A program made the translations under genes and the position numbers. From an uncultured Microbacterium sp. (GTDB taxonomy: Bacteria > Actinomycetota > Actinomycetes > Actinomycetales > Microbacteriaceae): a stretch of 64,000 bases of DNA. Of this stretch, positions 1-7,473 are shown piece by piece (the stretch's first letter is position 1; each line of letters opens with the position of its first letter). A model generated the notes under the pieces. The model worked only from the letters and a program-made list of their open reading frames with translations, was not told the DNA's origin and did no database searches. The stretch lies in NCBI RefSeq assembly GCF_947488465.1, contig NZ_CANKZA010000001.1:978259-1042258 (forward strand), in the 5' to 3' direction.

Positions 1-2
1 AC

Positions 3-263
3 ACTCCCGAGCCGACGGGGGTGAAGATGACCGCGTGGCAGGATGACCCGTTCTCGCACGGGGCCTACGCGTACATGGCGATCGGCTCACTCCCCGAGGA
101 ACACGACCAGCTGGCCGTGCCGATCGGCGGCGTGCTGCACCTCGCTGGCGAGGCCACCTGGAGCGATGACCCCGCGACCGTCCCGGGCGCGATGCTCTCC
201 GGCCACCGCGCCGCGCAGAACGTGCTGGGTCGGGACATTCCGATCGAAGACGTCTGGGCCTGA
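3..263 (+). CDS. Flavin amine oxidase, C-terminal fragment (cut by window edge)
   Basis: The window opens inside this gene, so only the last ~86 residues are visible. The motif HLAGEATW followed by a Pro-Gly and a small-residue helix (PGAMLSGHRAA) is the C-terminal FAD-binding signature of flavin monoamine oxidase / protoporphyrinogen-oxidase-like enzymes, where the Gly-Glu contacts FAD and the helix closes the Rossmann domain. The preceding WQDDPFSHGAY is also typical of the family. The substrate cannot be inferred from this part. An in-frame GTG at 21 is not the start, because the reading frame is open to the window edge. Confidence 0.8.
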   Translation, partial: TPEPTGVKMTAWQDDPFSHGAYAYMAIGSLPEEHDQLAVPIGGVLHLAGEATWSDDPATVPGAMLSGHRAAQNVLGRDIPIEDVWA

Positions 264-287
264 CGGGAGTTGTGACCGCCGCTTTGC

Positions 288-1484
288 CTAGCGGATCGCG
301 GCGCGGCGCCGCACTTGAGCGTTGAGGCGCTCGGACATGACGAGGCCGAGCGCGACGAGCACGGCGAGGAACAGCGGCAAGATCCACATGCCGGTCCACG
401 CCGAGATCGCGCCGAACAGGGGCGGAGCGAACGTCGAGCCGGTGTACGCCGCGGCCATCTGGATGCCGATGATGGCCTGCGAGTTGCGACGCCCGAAGTT
501 CACGGGAGTGGAGTGGATGATCGCGGGATAGATCGGCGCGCATCCGAGCCCGAGGATGACCAGTCCCGCGAGCGCGACCACGGTGGTCTCCAGCGGGAGG
601 GCCAGCAACACGGCGCCGAGTCCGACTGTCACGAATCCGCCGCGGATGAGCTGCTGATCACCGACGCGGTCGGCGAAGAAGCCCGCGAGAAAGCGCCCCG
701 CGGTGATGCCGAGGAGGAAAAGCGACGCGAACGCCGCCGCGGTGGCGGGCGCGACACCGCGATCGGTGACGAGATAGCTCGACGCCCAGAGGATCGCCGT
801 GCTCTCCAGCGCGCAGTAGGCGAAGAACGCGGTGAGGATCAGGAGCACGCCCGGGATGCGGAGCGCCTGCGCCAGCGGGACGTGCGCGCGATCGGCGGGT
901 TCGTCGCCGTCGTCGTGCGCGGGTAGGGCGACCGGATTGACTTTGCCCCACAGCGGGATGCTGATGAGCAACGCGAAGGTGAGTGCCGCTTGCAGGATGC
1001 CGACGATCAGGTAGGCGCTGGACCATCCCCAGCCGGAGGTGAGGGTGAAGCTCATGATGAACGGGCTGATCGACGCGCCGAGACCCCAGCATCCGTGCAA
1101 CCAGTTCATGTGGCGGGCGGCATAGTGCACCGCGACGTAGTTGTTCAGGGCCGCGTCGACGGCACCCGCCCCGAGTCCGTACGGGATGGCCCAGAGGCAC
1201 AGCATCCAGAACGAGCCGGAGGTCGAGAAGCCGACGAGGGCGGCCGCCGTCATCCCGACGCTGACGGCGGTCACGACGCCGACGCCGAACCGGCGCGTGA
1301 CCCGCTCCGAGGCGAGGCTCGAGAAGATCGTGCCACCGGCGATGATCATCGTGATGATGCCGGCGAAAGCGATCGGAACGCCGAGATCCTGGTGCATCAT
1401 CGGCCATCCGGCGCCGACGAGCGAATCGGGCAAACCGAGACTGATGAAGGCGATGTAGATGATCGCGAGGAGGAGGGAGTACAC
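288..1484 (-). CDS. MFS transporter, 398 aa
   Basis: A 12-helix major facilitator protein of normal length for the superfamily. The loop after helix 2 (around residues 58–66, ASERVTRRFG) matches the MFS motif A position, and hydrophobic segments alternate with short loops through the whole length. The N-terminal GLPDSLVGAGWP resembles the fucose/hexose-permease-like and Bypass-of-stop-codon subgroup, but the substrate is not determinable. The start is GTG at 1484 with only a weak purine stretch upstream. It converges with the amine oxidase gene. The left ICE boundary lies about 110 bp upstream of its start. Confidence 0.75.
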   Translation of the reverse strand: MYSLLLAIIYIAFISLGLPDSLVGAGWPMMHQDLGVPIAFAGIITMIIAGGTIFSSLASERVTRRFGVGVVTAVSVGMTAAALVGFSTSGSFWMLCLWAIPYGLGAGAVDAALNNYVAVHYAARHMNWLHGCWGLGASISPFIMSFTLTSGWGWSSAYLIVGILQAALTFALLISIPLWGKVNPVALPAHDDGDEPADRAHVPLAQALRIPGVLLILTAFFAYCALESTAILWASSYLVTDRGVAPATAAAFASLFLLGITAGRFLAGFFADRVGDQQLIRGGFVTVGLGAVLLALPLETTVVALAGLVILGLGCAPIYPAIIHSTPVNFGRRNSQAIIGIQMAAAYTGSTFAPPLFGAISAWTGMWILPLFLAVLVALGLVMSERLNAQVRRRAAIR

Positions 1485-1518
1485 GGCGGTGTGGGCCTTT
1501 CACGGGCTGCAAGCAGGA

Positions 1519-1558
1519 ACACGAAAGGCTCCTGCAATTCGCAAGAGCCCTTCGTGTT
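1519..1558 (-). terminator. Terminator of the host tRNA-Pro gene
   Basis: A near-perfect hairpin: AACACGAAAGGCTC on one arm and GAGCCCTTCGTGTT on the other, around a ~12-nt loop, followed on the minus strand by T-poor sequence. It sits just after the 3' half of the split tRNA-Pro, so it originally ended that transcript. Confidence 0.65.
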
Positions 1559-1568
1559 CTTTCGACCG

Positions 1569-1610
1569 TCGGGATGACAGGATTTGAACCTGCGACCCCT
1601 TGACCCCCAG
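1569..1610 (-). pseudogene. tRNA-Pro(GGG), 3' half of the host gene (attL side)
   Basis: On the minus strand this carries the anticodon loop CTGGGGG, the 3' anticodon stem TCAAG, the T arm (GCAGG/TTCAAAT/CCTGT), the acceptor strand CATCCCG and discriminator A. Its acceptor strand pairs perfectly with CGGGATG at 39921–39927 and with no nearer sequence. The two halves, 38 kb apart, add up to a normal 74-nt tRNA-Pro(GGG). Alone it cannot form a tRNA. Confidence 0.9.
1595..1610. repeat. attL core, 16 bp
   Basis: ACCCCTTGACCCCCAG is identical to positions 39880–39895. The next base on each side differs (G/A to the left, G/T to the right). The core covers the anticodon loop and the 3' anticodon stem, a common crossover site for tyrosine integrases. 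Confidence 0.9.
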
Positions 1611-1966
1611 GCGTCCAGACGGCGTCGTCGAGGCCGAAATCCGCGTGATTCCGGGCCTCAGGTCATGCAGCGCACGTCACGAGATGCATGGTTTGCATGA
1701 TTCTGGTCCCCTTCTGGTCCCCCTCCGCCACCGCCTCCCGCGTCTCCCAATGAGCGGTGCTTCAAGTGCCCGAGCACCCAGATTGATCCGCGCACGAGAT
1801 TCCGAGGCGGGCCGAGGTTGACCGGGTCGAGGGCGCTCAGCAGCACCTCCGAACCCACTTGCGGCGTGCTGTGACCCGAATCCAACCGCCGCAGATGTCT
1901 GGGCGCTCTTGCGATTCCTCGATAGCACCACAATGCCCGGACCTCACGTTGCGATCGAAGTCTCGA
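1611..1966. other. Left ICE terminal region, no gene seen
   Basis: These 356 bp between the attL core and the end of the SLATT gene have no convincing coding frame on either strand. They hold the paired integrase arm-type repeats at 1705–1722 and little else that can be recognised. Confidence 0.6.
1705..1722 (+). repeat. Integrase arm-type sites, left pair
   Basis: Two direct copies of GGTCCCC begin at 1705 and 1716, 11 bp apart (one helical turn). The same pair with the same period occurs at 39596–39613, and an inverted pair at 39680–39697. Location near both element ends fits arm-type integrase or excisionase binding sites. Confidence 0.65.
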
Positions 1967-2890
1967 TCAAGCCCTGCCTATGTGGGGAGGCGGCAACGGC
2001 TCCTCGCCGCGGGTAGCCAGCCACATTGTGTGCTCCCGACTGATTGCTTCCTCAGCATCCGCCACCGCCTGCGGCCAGTCCTTAGCGCTCACGCCGCGGA
2101 GAACATCTGCTTGAACGGCCAGTTCACCTGCCGCCACCCTGTACGCGGAGGTCAGTTGGGAGTGTTGCTTGATCGCCAGCCAGGCGGCTCCTCCTGCAAC
2201 GAACGCAGCGACGATGCCGGCGAAGTCGAACGGCTCGTCGCGACCTAGGGAAAGAGCGGCAGCTACGATTGCCAGCAACTCACCAAGAAGAAGCGCATAG
2301 CGCCACGCCGTAGCACGGACCTCGTTCTTCCGGGCGTTAGACGAGTACCAGGCGCGCTGTTCTTCTGTCCTTTGTTCGAGATAAGCGTCTCTGCGTTCGG
2401 AGAATGAAGATCGACGGAGATCGAGCATGCTCTCTGTGAGCACCGCATCGCCAGGACCAACGTTGATTCGGTCCTTGCCACGTTGCAAGACTTCGCTGAC
2501 TCGGGTTCGAAGCAGTGCCTCAGCTTCTTGTTCAGTGAGAGTCGGACCGAAAGGCTCTCCCTGGACGGCGAAACGCCATGCGAGTGTCTTGGTTGACTCG
2601 GCGACCGCGCGTCCGGCGTACCAGTCGCGTTCGGGCTGAAATCGGATCAAAGCTAACTCGGCTAGTGCGGCTACTACGAACGCGAGAAGCACTACAAGGC
2701 CAGAGATGTCGAAACTTCCGATGGCGATGCCCAGCGCCGCGGCGAGCGTTGCGATTAGAAGCGCAACTAGTCGGGAGGCGCTTAGCCGGACGTACGCTGT
2801 TTGTCCGCGCCCTGACGCTTCGCTTGCCGCATCGTGGATAACGGGCAACGTGATGCTCCCTGGCCCGCGGGAGTTGTTGTGACTGCTCAT
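1967..2890 (-). CDS. DUF4231 / SLATT-type membrane protein, 307 aa
   Basis: Contains two pairs of transmembrane helices (about residues 41–58 and 63–82, then ~193–212 and ~219–237). A conserved E-x-D-W motif followed by R-x-x-A-E-S-x-K-x-L-x-W-R-F just after the first pair is the hallmark of DUF4231, a SLATT-superfamily domain. SLATT proteins are predicted pore-forming effectors gated by nucleotide signals in bacterial conflict systems. The ATG at 2890 overlaps the stop of the TIR gene in an ATGA, so the pair is translationally coupled; an ATG nine bases further upstream is less likely. Base composition is visibly less GC-rich than the flanking ICE backbone. The membrane-effector role is inference from the family. 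Confidence 0.75.
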   Translation of the reverse strand: MSSHNNSRGPGSITLPVIHDAASEASGRGQTAYVRLSASRLVALLIATLAAALGIAIGSFDISGLVVLLAFVVAALAELALIRFQPERDWYAGRAVAESTKTLAWRFAVQGEPFGPTLTEQEAEALLRTRVSEVLQRGKDRINVGPGDAVLTESMLDLRRSSFSERRDAYLEQRTEEQRAWYSSNARKNEVRATAWRYALLLGELLAIVAAALSLGRDEPFDFAGIVAAFVAGGAAWLAIKQHSQLTSAYRVAAGELAVQADVLRGVSAKDWPQAVADAEEAISREHTMWLATRGEEPLPPPHIGRA

Positions 2891-3348
2891 CGCGTGCATG
2901 TACTCATCGTGTTGGTGGGCATCGACCTACCGCGGCTCGTCGCTGCGATTGCTCGCTCGATGGCATCGTCAAACTGATTGACATCTGCTGGAGTGTTCCA
3001 GTCGAGAATTTCAGCGCCGTACTCTGTCAACCCTTCGGGGACTGGGGCGTCGGGATCGATACGAATGCCAATGATGCCCTTTCCCTGTTCCTTACTCCAC
3101 TGGATCTCTTTCTCGACCCACTCACTTTGGGAGGTCTCCTTCCCGATGAGAACGATTGTGGCCGATGACCCTTTGATCCGCTCCTTGATCTTTCGGCTGA
3201 TGTAATCCGCGTCCTGGCTCTTCACGGGGTCGAGCAGGTGCCGTCCCGTGAAGTCAACGTTGACGTGCTTGTTGTACGTCATCAGGTTCAAGCCACGGGC
3301 TTTCATCTGATCGGCATGCTGGTAACTGATAAAGACTCGACGGGTCAT
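2887..3348 (-). CDS. TIR-like (ThsB/MTH538-type) protein, 153 aa
   Basis: A single-domain protein with the TIR-like fold signature: FISYQHAD at residues 6–13 (first strand and BB region), then SSATIVLIGKETSQSEWVEKE at ~61–81. Glu81 occupies the W-V-x-x-E position expected for the catalytic glutamate of NAD-consuming TIRs. The final strand GIIGIRID is also typical of the MTH538/ThsB family (PF08937). In Thoeris defence such proteins sense infection and make a cyclic ADP-ribose-type signal from NAD. The start at 3348 is chosen because it overlaps the upstream stop as ATGA; the longer upstream frame is not needed. It is coupled to both neighbours, so the three proteins probably act together. Confidence 0.8.
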   Translation of the reverse strand: MTRRVFISYQHADQMKARGLNLMTYNKHVNVDFTGRHLLDPVKSQDADYISRKIKERIKGSSATIVLIGKETSQSEWVEKEIQWSKEQGKGIIGIRIDPDAPVPEGLTEYGAEILDWNTPADVNQFDDAIERAIAATSRGRSMPTNTMSTCTR

Positions 3349-4151
3349 GCGCCCTCCTCGGCGGGAGCGAGCGTTGCCATCTGCTTGCACAACGGACACT
3401 TCTTCAGCAGTGCGCCGCTCTTGATGACATATCCGCACTCTCGGCATCGCCACTTGCGGTTCCTGGAACTGTTGGGCACCTTCGAGAGCTCAGCGTCTGT
3501 CTGGTAGTACTCGGGGGCGTCTGCCCAGCTAAATCCGGCCTCTCGCCCCCACGACGGATACGCGTAGCCTGATCGAGCACGCGCGAACGCTTCGATTCGC
3601 TCGACTTCCCCCAAGTATTCGGCTGTGCGGTCAGGGCGCTCGTCGCATATCCGGCGAAGAGTCGCCACAGTCTCAACATCGATCGGTTTCATCGTGCGGA
3701 ACTGCGTAGAACAGATCGCTGCTAACGGCTCTGCCAGATCGCTCGCGAGGATGGGGTCTATGAAGTGCATCTTGTCGGCAGCGAGGGCGTAGTCGCGGTT
3801 GACCGCACCCTGGGTGCCTTCCGTGTACCAGCCAACGTGGTAATACCCGGAGATCACTCTCCCCTGGTGCGGCTTGCGTGTCGTGAGGAAGAAGATGGTG
3901 GCCGCGCCATCGAGAACGATCCGATTTCGCATGGACGGCTCACAGGTGGAGAACAGGCCGTATGTTCCGGTCTCGATGTTTGGGTCGCTCTTGTTATCCG
4001 CACGTCGGGTGATCTCGCGAACTGGCCATCGGGCGAGGGGCTCAGAGAAGTAGACAGACAGGTAGCCGCGGCCAGCATCGGGGAGCTCGCGCCACGGGTC
4101 GCCAAGGCGACGCGCCGCTGCGCCTCCCTCGTGATCCCGGTTCTGTCGCAT
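3345..4151 (-). CDS. Unknown protein with C-terminal zinc ribbon, first gene of the TIR/SLATT operon, 268 aa
   Basis: The C-terminus (~residues 234–253) has a CX2CX12CX2C zinc ribbon. The N-terminal half begins with a SVYFSEPL strand, a run of charged residues, then CEPSMRNRIVLDGAATIFFL and a strand-rich GRVISGYYHVGWY. That pattern recalls PUA/EVE-like or nucleotide-modification-associated (Nmad) beta-barrels, but I cannot assign it to a named family. The middle is helical. It leads a minus-strand operon with TIR and SLATT (ATGA overlap) and is divergent from the kinase/TS genes across 68 bp. A sensor or adaptor role is inferred from position. The ATG at 4151 has no clear ribosome binding site; a TTG start ~16 codons later is possible. 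Confidence 0.6.
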   Translation of the reverse strand: MRQNRDHEGGAAARRLGDPWRELPDAGRGYLSVYFSEPLARWPVREITRRADNKSDPNIETGTYGLFSTCEPSMRNRIVLDGAATIFFLTTRKPHQGRVISGYYHVGWYTEGTQGAVNRDYALAADKMHFIDPILASDLAEPLAAICSTQFRTMKPIDVETVATLRRICDERPDRTAEYLGEVERIEAFARARSGYAYPSWGREAGFSWADAPEYYQTDAELSKVPNSSRNRKWRCRECGYVIKSGALLKKCPLCKQMATLAPAEEGA

Positions 4152-4219
4152 AGCTTGATGCTAGGGGTGACCTCTGACACATCCCGGGAGCCACGCTGGG
4201 CTGAGCGAAGGAGCTGGTG

Positions 4220-4843
4220 ATGGCCAAGACTGATCTCACCATCCGTCGCGGTGCGGTCATCGTGTTCGAGGGCCTCGATCAGACTGGTAAGTCGACTCAG
4301 TTGAACCGCCTCCGTGGCTCGCTCGACGCGGAGTCCACGGTGTTCGCTCACATGCCAAGCGGCTTCACTACGTTCACCGAGCGTGTGTACAGAGCGCTGG
4401 AGGGCGAGACCGCTGACGAGAAGCCCAGGTCAGGCCTCGCCCAGCAGCTAGCGCATCTCGCGTGCCATGCGGAGTCGGTGCCTGATCTCAAGCGAGCTGC
4501 GGAGACGCGATCTTTGATTCTGGATCGTTGGTGGTGGTCCACCCTCGCTTACGGCTGGTACGGCGGATCAGTGAAGCAGTCAGGACTCCCTGAGTCGAGC
4601 TTCAAGGAACTCATCGACACGATCTGGTCGCCAATCATGCCGTCTATTGTGTTCGTTTTCCTCGAACCCCACCACCTCGACCCGAACAACGCTCCGGGCG
4701 TACAGGATGGCTATCGAGCACTCTTGGACGAGTATGCCGAGTCCGCGGTTGTCGTCCCGGTAGCGAGCGAAGAAGAGACACACTCGTTTGTGACTGAGAC
4801 GCTTCTGAATCGCGGACTTGCTGCCCGAGTTGAGAATCGATGA
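4220..4843 (+). CDS. Thymidylate-kinase-like P-loop nucleotide kinase, 207 aa
   Basis: Walker A is GLDQTGKS at residues 18–25, directly after a hydrophobic strand (VIVFE), as in dTMP kinases. The DR pair at 102–103 (ILDRWWWS) matches the DRY/DRF motif that positions the nucleotide monophosphate. Length is normal for the family (~205–215 aa). An AAGGAG ribosome binding site sits 6 nt before the ATG at 4220; the GTG at 4217 is too close to it. The next gene, a thymidylate-synthase relative, starts 6 bp after its stop, so the two form an operon. The likely role is phosphorylating the TS-like product, for example a modified dUMP, to the diphosphate. An ordinary house-keeping tmk is unlikely in this ICE setting. 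Confidence 0.75.
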   Translation: MAKTDLTIRRGAVIVFEGLDQTGKSTQLNRLRGSLDAESTVFAHMPSGFTTFTERVYRALEGETADEKPRSGLAQQLAHLACHAESVPDLKRAAETRSLILDRWWWSTLAYGWYGGSVKQSGLPESSFKELIDTIWSPIMPSIVFVFLEPHHLDPNNAPGVQDGYRALLDEYAESAVVVPVASEEETHSFVTETLLNRGLAARVENR

Positions 4844-4849
4844 GGCGCG

Positions 4850-5839
4850 GTGGCCGTCTATCGAGATGTGGAGCAGGCGTTCTTAGCCGAGTTGCATGCC
4901 GTTGCTGACTCTGGAGAACTTGTTGAGGTCCGCGGAGAGCGGACCCGCGAGCTGCGGGCGCGACTCATCGAGGTGTCTGACATTCGGTCTCGCCACGTTG
5001 TGCTCCCCCACCGAAACAACAACGTTTTTGCCTCGATAGCGGAGAGCATGTGGGTGTTGGCGGGCCGAAACGACTTGAGCTTTCTCAGCGCCTATTTAGA
5101 GCGCGCGGTCGACTTCTCGGATGATGGCCTGACATGGCGTGCTGGGTACGGCCTCCGGCTCCGAAGCTGGAACGGCGTGGATCAACTCGCGGAGATTGTG
5201 AAGATTCTCCGGAGAGACCCGCTCTCGCGGCGTGCCGTCGCGAGCATCTACGATCCCGATCGCGACTTCGTGGAGAGTCGAGATATCCCATGCAACAACT
5301 GGCTTCACTTCCTCATGAGGGATGGGCATCTCGACCTCCACGTGGCTGCCCGCAGCACTGACATATGGTGGGGATTTTCAGGCATCAACGCTTTCGAGTG
5401 GACACTACTGCTTGAAGTGATGTCGCGGTGGCTCCGATGTATGCCTGGGCGACTGGTCTTCTTTAGCTCTTCCCTGCATCTCTACGAGCGCCACTTCGAC
5501 CGGGCTTCACGACTTCTAGCCAGTCAGCCGAGCCCGGCGGCGTCCGACGCGACAGGGCAGCCGCAATTCGACACAGATTGGGAGGACGCCCCCGCGGCGT
5601 GGGCCGAGTGGATGCGTCTGGAGGCCGGCATCCGCTCTGGCCAAGACCTCGCGGCGCTCGACTGCAACCTCACCGACCCGCTCCTGCTCGCATACATTCG
5701 AATGATCGATCTATATTGGTCCGCGCAAAGTGGAGCCGAACCCAGCGTCCTAGACGACAAGCTAGTTGAACTTGGAGACAGCCGGCTTGCCGCCGCCGCG
5801 CGCGAGTATCTCGAACGAACTCAACGGTTGCAGCATTGA
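4850..5839 (+). CDS. Thymidylate-synthase-family pyrimidine C5 modifying enzyme, 329 aa
   Basis: The catalytic region D-I-P-C148 followed by F-x-x-R-D-G-x-L-x-L and R-S-x-D (168–171) matches the TS consensus around the nucleophilic cysteine and phosphate-binding arginine. YGLRLRSW (~100–107) and DPLSRRAVASIYDP (~123–136) match other conserved TS blocks. The usual His after the nucleophile is Asn149, and the segment equivalent to G-L-P-F-N is altered but keeps an Asn (N180), which suggests uracil rather than cytosine specificity. Such divergent TS proteins include the hydroxymethylases that make 5-hmdUMP for hypermodified DNA. The neighbours (nucleotide kinase, HMUDK-domain protein) support that reading. 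The start is GTG at 4850, preceded by GAGG. Confidence 0.7.
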   Translation: MAVYRDVEQAFLAELHAVADSGELVEVRGERTRELRARLIEVSDIRSRHVVLPHRNNNVFASIAESMWVLAGRNDLSFLSAYLERAVDFSDDGLTWRAGYGLRLRSWNGVDQLAEIVKILRRDPLSRRAVASIYDPDRDFVESRDIPCNNWLHFLMRDGHLDLHVAARSTDIWWGFSGINAFEWTLLLEVMSRWLRCMPGRLVFFSSSLHLYERHFDRASRLLASQPSPAASDATGQPQFDTDWEDAPAAWAEWMRLEAGIRSGQDLAALDCNLTDPLLLAYIRMIDLYWSAQSGAEPSVLDDKLVELGDSRLAAAAREYLERTQRLQH

Positions 5840-5849
5840 GCCCGACGCG

Positions 5850-6851
5850 CTAGGTAGCTGATGCGAGCGCGTTCGAACGGCCGGCGACCCGCTGGTTGAT
5901 GCCCCACTTTGGGGGGAAAAACGGCCTTACTGGCGGGCCTTGCGGTGCGAACTGCTGTTTGATCCTGTTGCGACTGCCGACTCCACGCACATTGGGGTGC
6001 ATTACTCGCGCGTACTTGTCGGTTTCGCAAAACAGGTTCTGGCAGTCAATGAGCGTCAAAGCTCTACCGAATAGATCGTCAAAAACGATGCCTTGATCTT
6101 CGAACTGCGCCTGTTGCGTGTCGACCATCCATCGGATGATGTCTTCGGGAGGTACACCATTGAGCTGCGGGAAGCACTTCGCGATACCACTGCGCGCGCC
6201 CGGTCCAGGCACGACAAAGTCGTTCTCATCGAAGTCGATCACCGAGGTGTAGTTGAGGTCGATCGCCAGTTGATAAGAGAGGAAAGGACCGAGTGAAGGA
6301 AACGTCGAAATCGTCTCAAAGACCTGGCTAAGGGACCTAGCGTGCTCGATCTGCGTGGCAACCCCGGAACGGATCATGTGCTCGGTCAGCAGCAGATGGT
6401 TGCGATGCTTCCGAACCGCGCCGAACGGCGGGGGCGGAACGATATACGCCGCAGAGTAAACTCTCTCGCCGGTAGCAATTCTTGCGTCGAGAACCTTGCT
6501 GTAGGCATCGACATCGAATGTGGATGTTGTGATCTGACCGAATCTTGATTCCAACGCTTCCCATGTCGATGGCTTGTTGAAGAACCGAAACAGTAGAACG
6601 CGTAAGACGAGGTTTTCGGGGTCCTGGGGTCCCTCGTAGGCGATACGTATTAGATCTTGTGATACGCGGTCGGCGGCGCGGTAGGCGTTAGTGAAGCGAT
6701 ACTTGGACAGGACTACGTCATCGGTCCATGGGCCAGGTTCGCCGCGTAGCCTCGCGTGATACACGTGCTGCCGTTCGGCCGCGAAGTGCCAGTAGGACGA
6801 AAGCACCTCTGAAACGCCGACGTTGTGCCGACCAACTCTCACGCGCCGCAT
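5850..6851 (-). CDS. 5-hmdU DNA kinase helical-domain (HMUDK / aGPT-PPlase-like) protein, 333 aa
   Basis: The N-terminal half has the family pattern: YWHFAAERQHVYHAR, a PWTDD block, KYRFTNAYRAADRVSQDLIR, then LVLRVLLFRFFNKPSTWEALE. These match the helical domain named after phage 5-hydroxymethyl-dU DNA kinases and alpha-glutamyl/putrescinyl-thymine pyrophosphorylases (PF18723), which act on hydroxymethyluracil in DNA. No P-loop kinase domain is fused. It converges with the TS-like gene (10-bp gap) and shares the low-GC island. A consensus AGGAGG lies 4 nt before the second ATG (6851), which I take as the start. Expected partners are the TS-like and kinase proteins; whether the substrate is DNA or free nucleotide is unknown. 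Confidence 0.72.
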   Translation of the reverse strand: MRRVRVGRHNVGVSEVLSSYWHFAAERQHVYHARLRGEPGPWTDDVVLSKYRFTNAYRAADRVSQDLIRIAYEGPQDPENLVLRVLLFRFFNKPSTWEALESRFGQITTSTFDVDAYSKVLDARIATGERVYSAAYIVPPPPFGAVRKHRNHLLLTEHMIRSGVATQIEHARSLSQVFETISTFPSLGPFLSYQLAIDLNYTSVIDFDENDFVVPGPGARSGIAKCFPQLNGVPPEDIIRWMVDTQQAQFEDQGIVFDDLFGRALTLIDCQNLFCETDKYARVMHPNVRGVGSRNRIKQQFAPQGPPVRPFFPPKWGINQRVAGRSNALASAT

Positions 6852-6949
6852 CATGCCTCCTGTCGGTGCTTACCTCCGGCTCCCACGTGTGTCTAGGTTG
6901 TCACGAGGGGGCCGGCAATGGCCGGAGACGCGCCACCGTCGCTTGTGGT

Positions 6950-7261
6950 TCAGGCGTGCGTTCTCCGCGCGCGAGCGGTTCGACCGGCCATGAGTAGAAG
7001 GCTGACTGGTCCGATCCAGAGGAACTTGAAGGCGTTCCAGACGAACAGCAGGACTAGCAGGTAGAGCCACCCGGCGCCGCCGTCGTTGATGATCGTGGTG
7101 CAGATCGCGGCGGCGTAGAGGTAGGGCACGGCGAGGAGCATCGCGGGGATGCCCCATTTGAGGCCGCGTCTGGTGCGGATGGCGTTGATGAGCAGGTTGG
7201 TGGGTGCGTAGCGGAGTACGCCGTAGCCTCGTGCGCTGAGCGCAACGGATGTGCGGAGCAT
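6950..7261 (-). CDS. Small membrane protein, 103 aa
   Basis: Two or three hydrophobic segments ([23 protein letters not shown] at ~36–58, then [27 protein letters not shown] at ~65–91) with basic ends. No family function is known to me. It is divergent from the DprA-like gene and sits between the cargo island and the mobilisation genes, a position that suggests a conserved accessory gene of this ICE type. The ATG at 7261 is used as the start. Confidence 0.6.
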   Translation of the reverse strand: MLRTSVALSARGYGVLRYAPTNLLINAIRTRRGLKWGIPAMLLAVPYLYAAAICTTIINDGGAGWLYLLVLLFVWNAFKFLWIGPVSLLLMAGRTARARRTHA

Positions 7262-7401
7262 CGCGGGTCTCTCTTCCTCGTCATAGCGCGACGGTGTTCC
7301 GTCGTGGAGGCGGCTATGAACCGAGTGCCCTCAGAGGGGCTGTCCCGAAGGACCCGCGTAGTTGGCGAACCTGCCTCGTCATCCAGCGTACGACGGGCGT
7401 G

Positions 7402-7421
7402 CGACAGAGGGAACCCTGTCG
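7402..7421. other. Bulged inverted repeat upstream of dprA-like gene
   Basis: CGACA and GGG, separated by a two-base bulge, pair with CCC and TGTCG around an AA loop. It lies in the 212-bp divergent region. It could be an operator or a nick-region hairpin; nothing else identifies it. Confidence 0.3.
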
Positions 7422-7473
7422 GTGGGCGGGCGTGTACCTCGTCGGTGACCTTCGGAGTGAGAGGACACCGATC

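Noticed and set aside
4220..5839. Kinase and TS-like genes as ordinary tmk and thyA
   Set aside because: They are in ICE cargo beside an HMUDK-domain gene, and the TS active-site neighbourhood is altered, so housekeeping function is unlikely.
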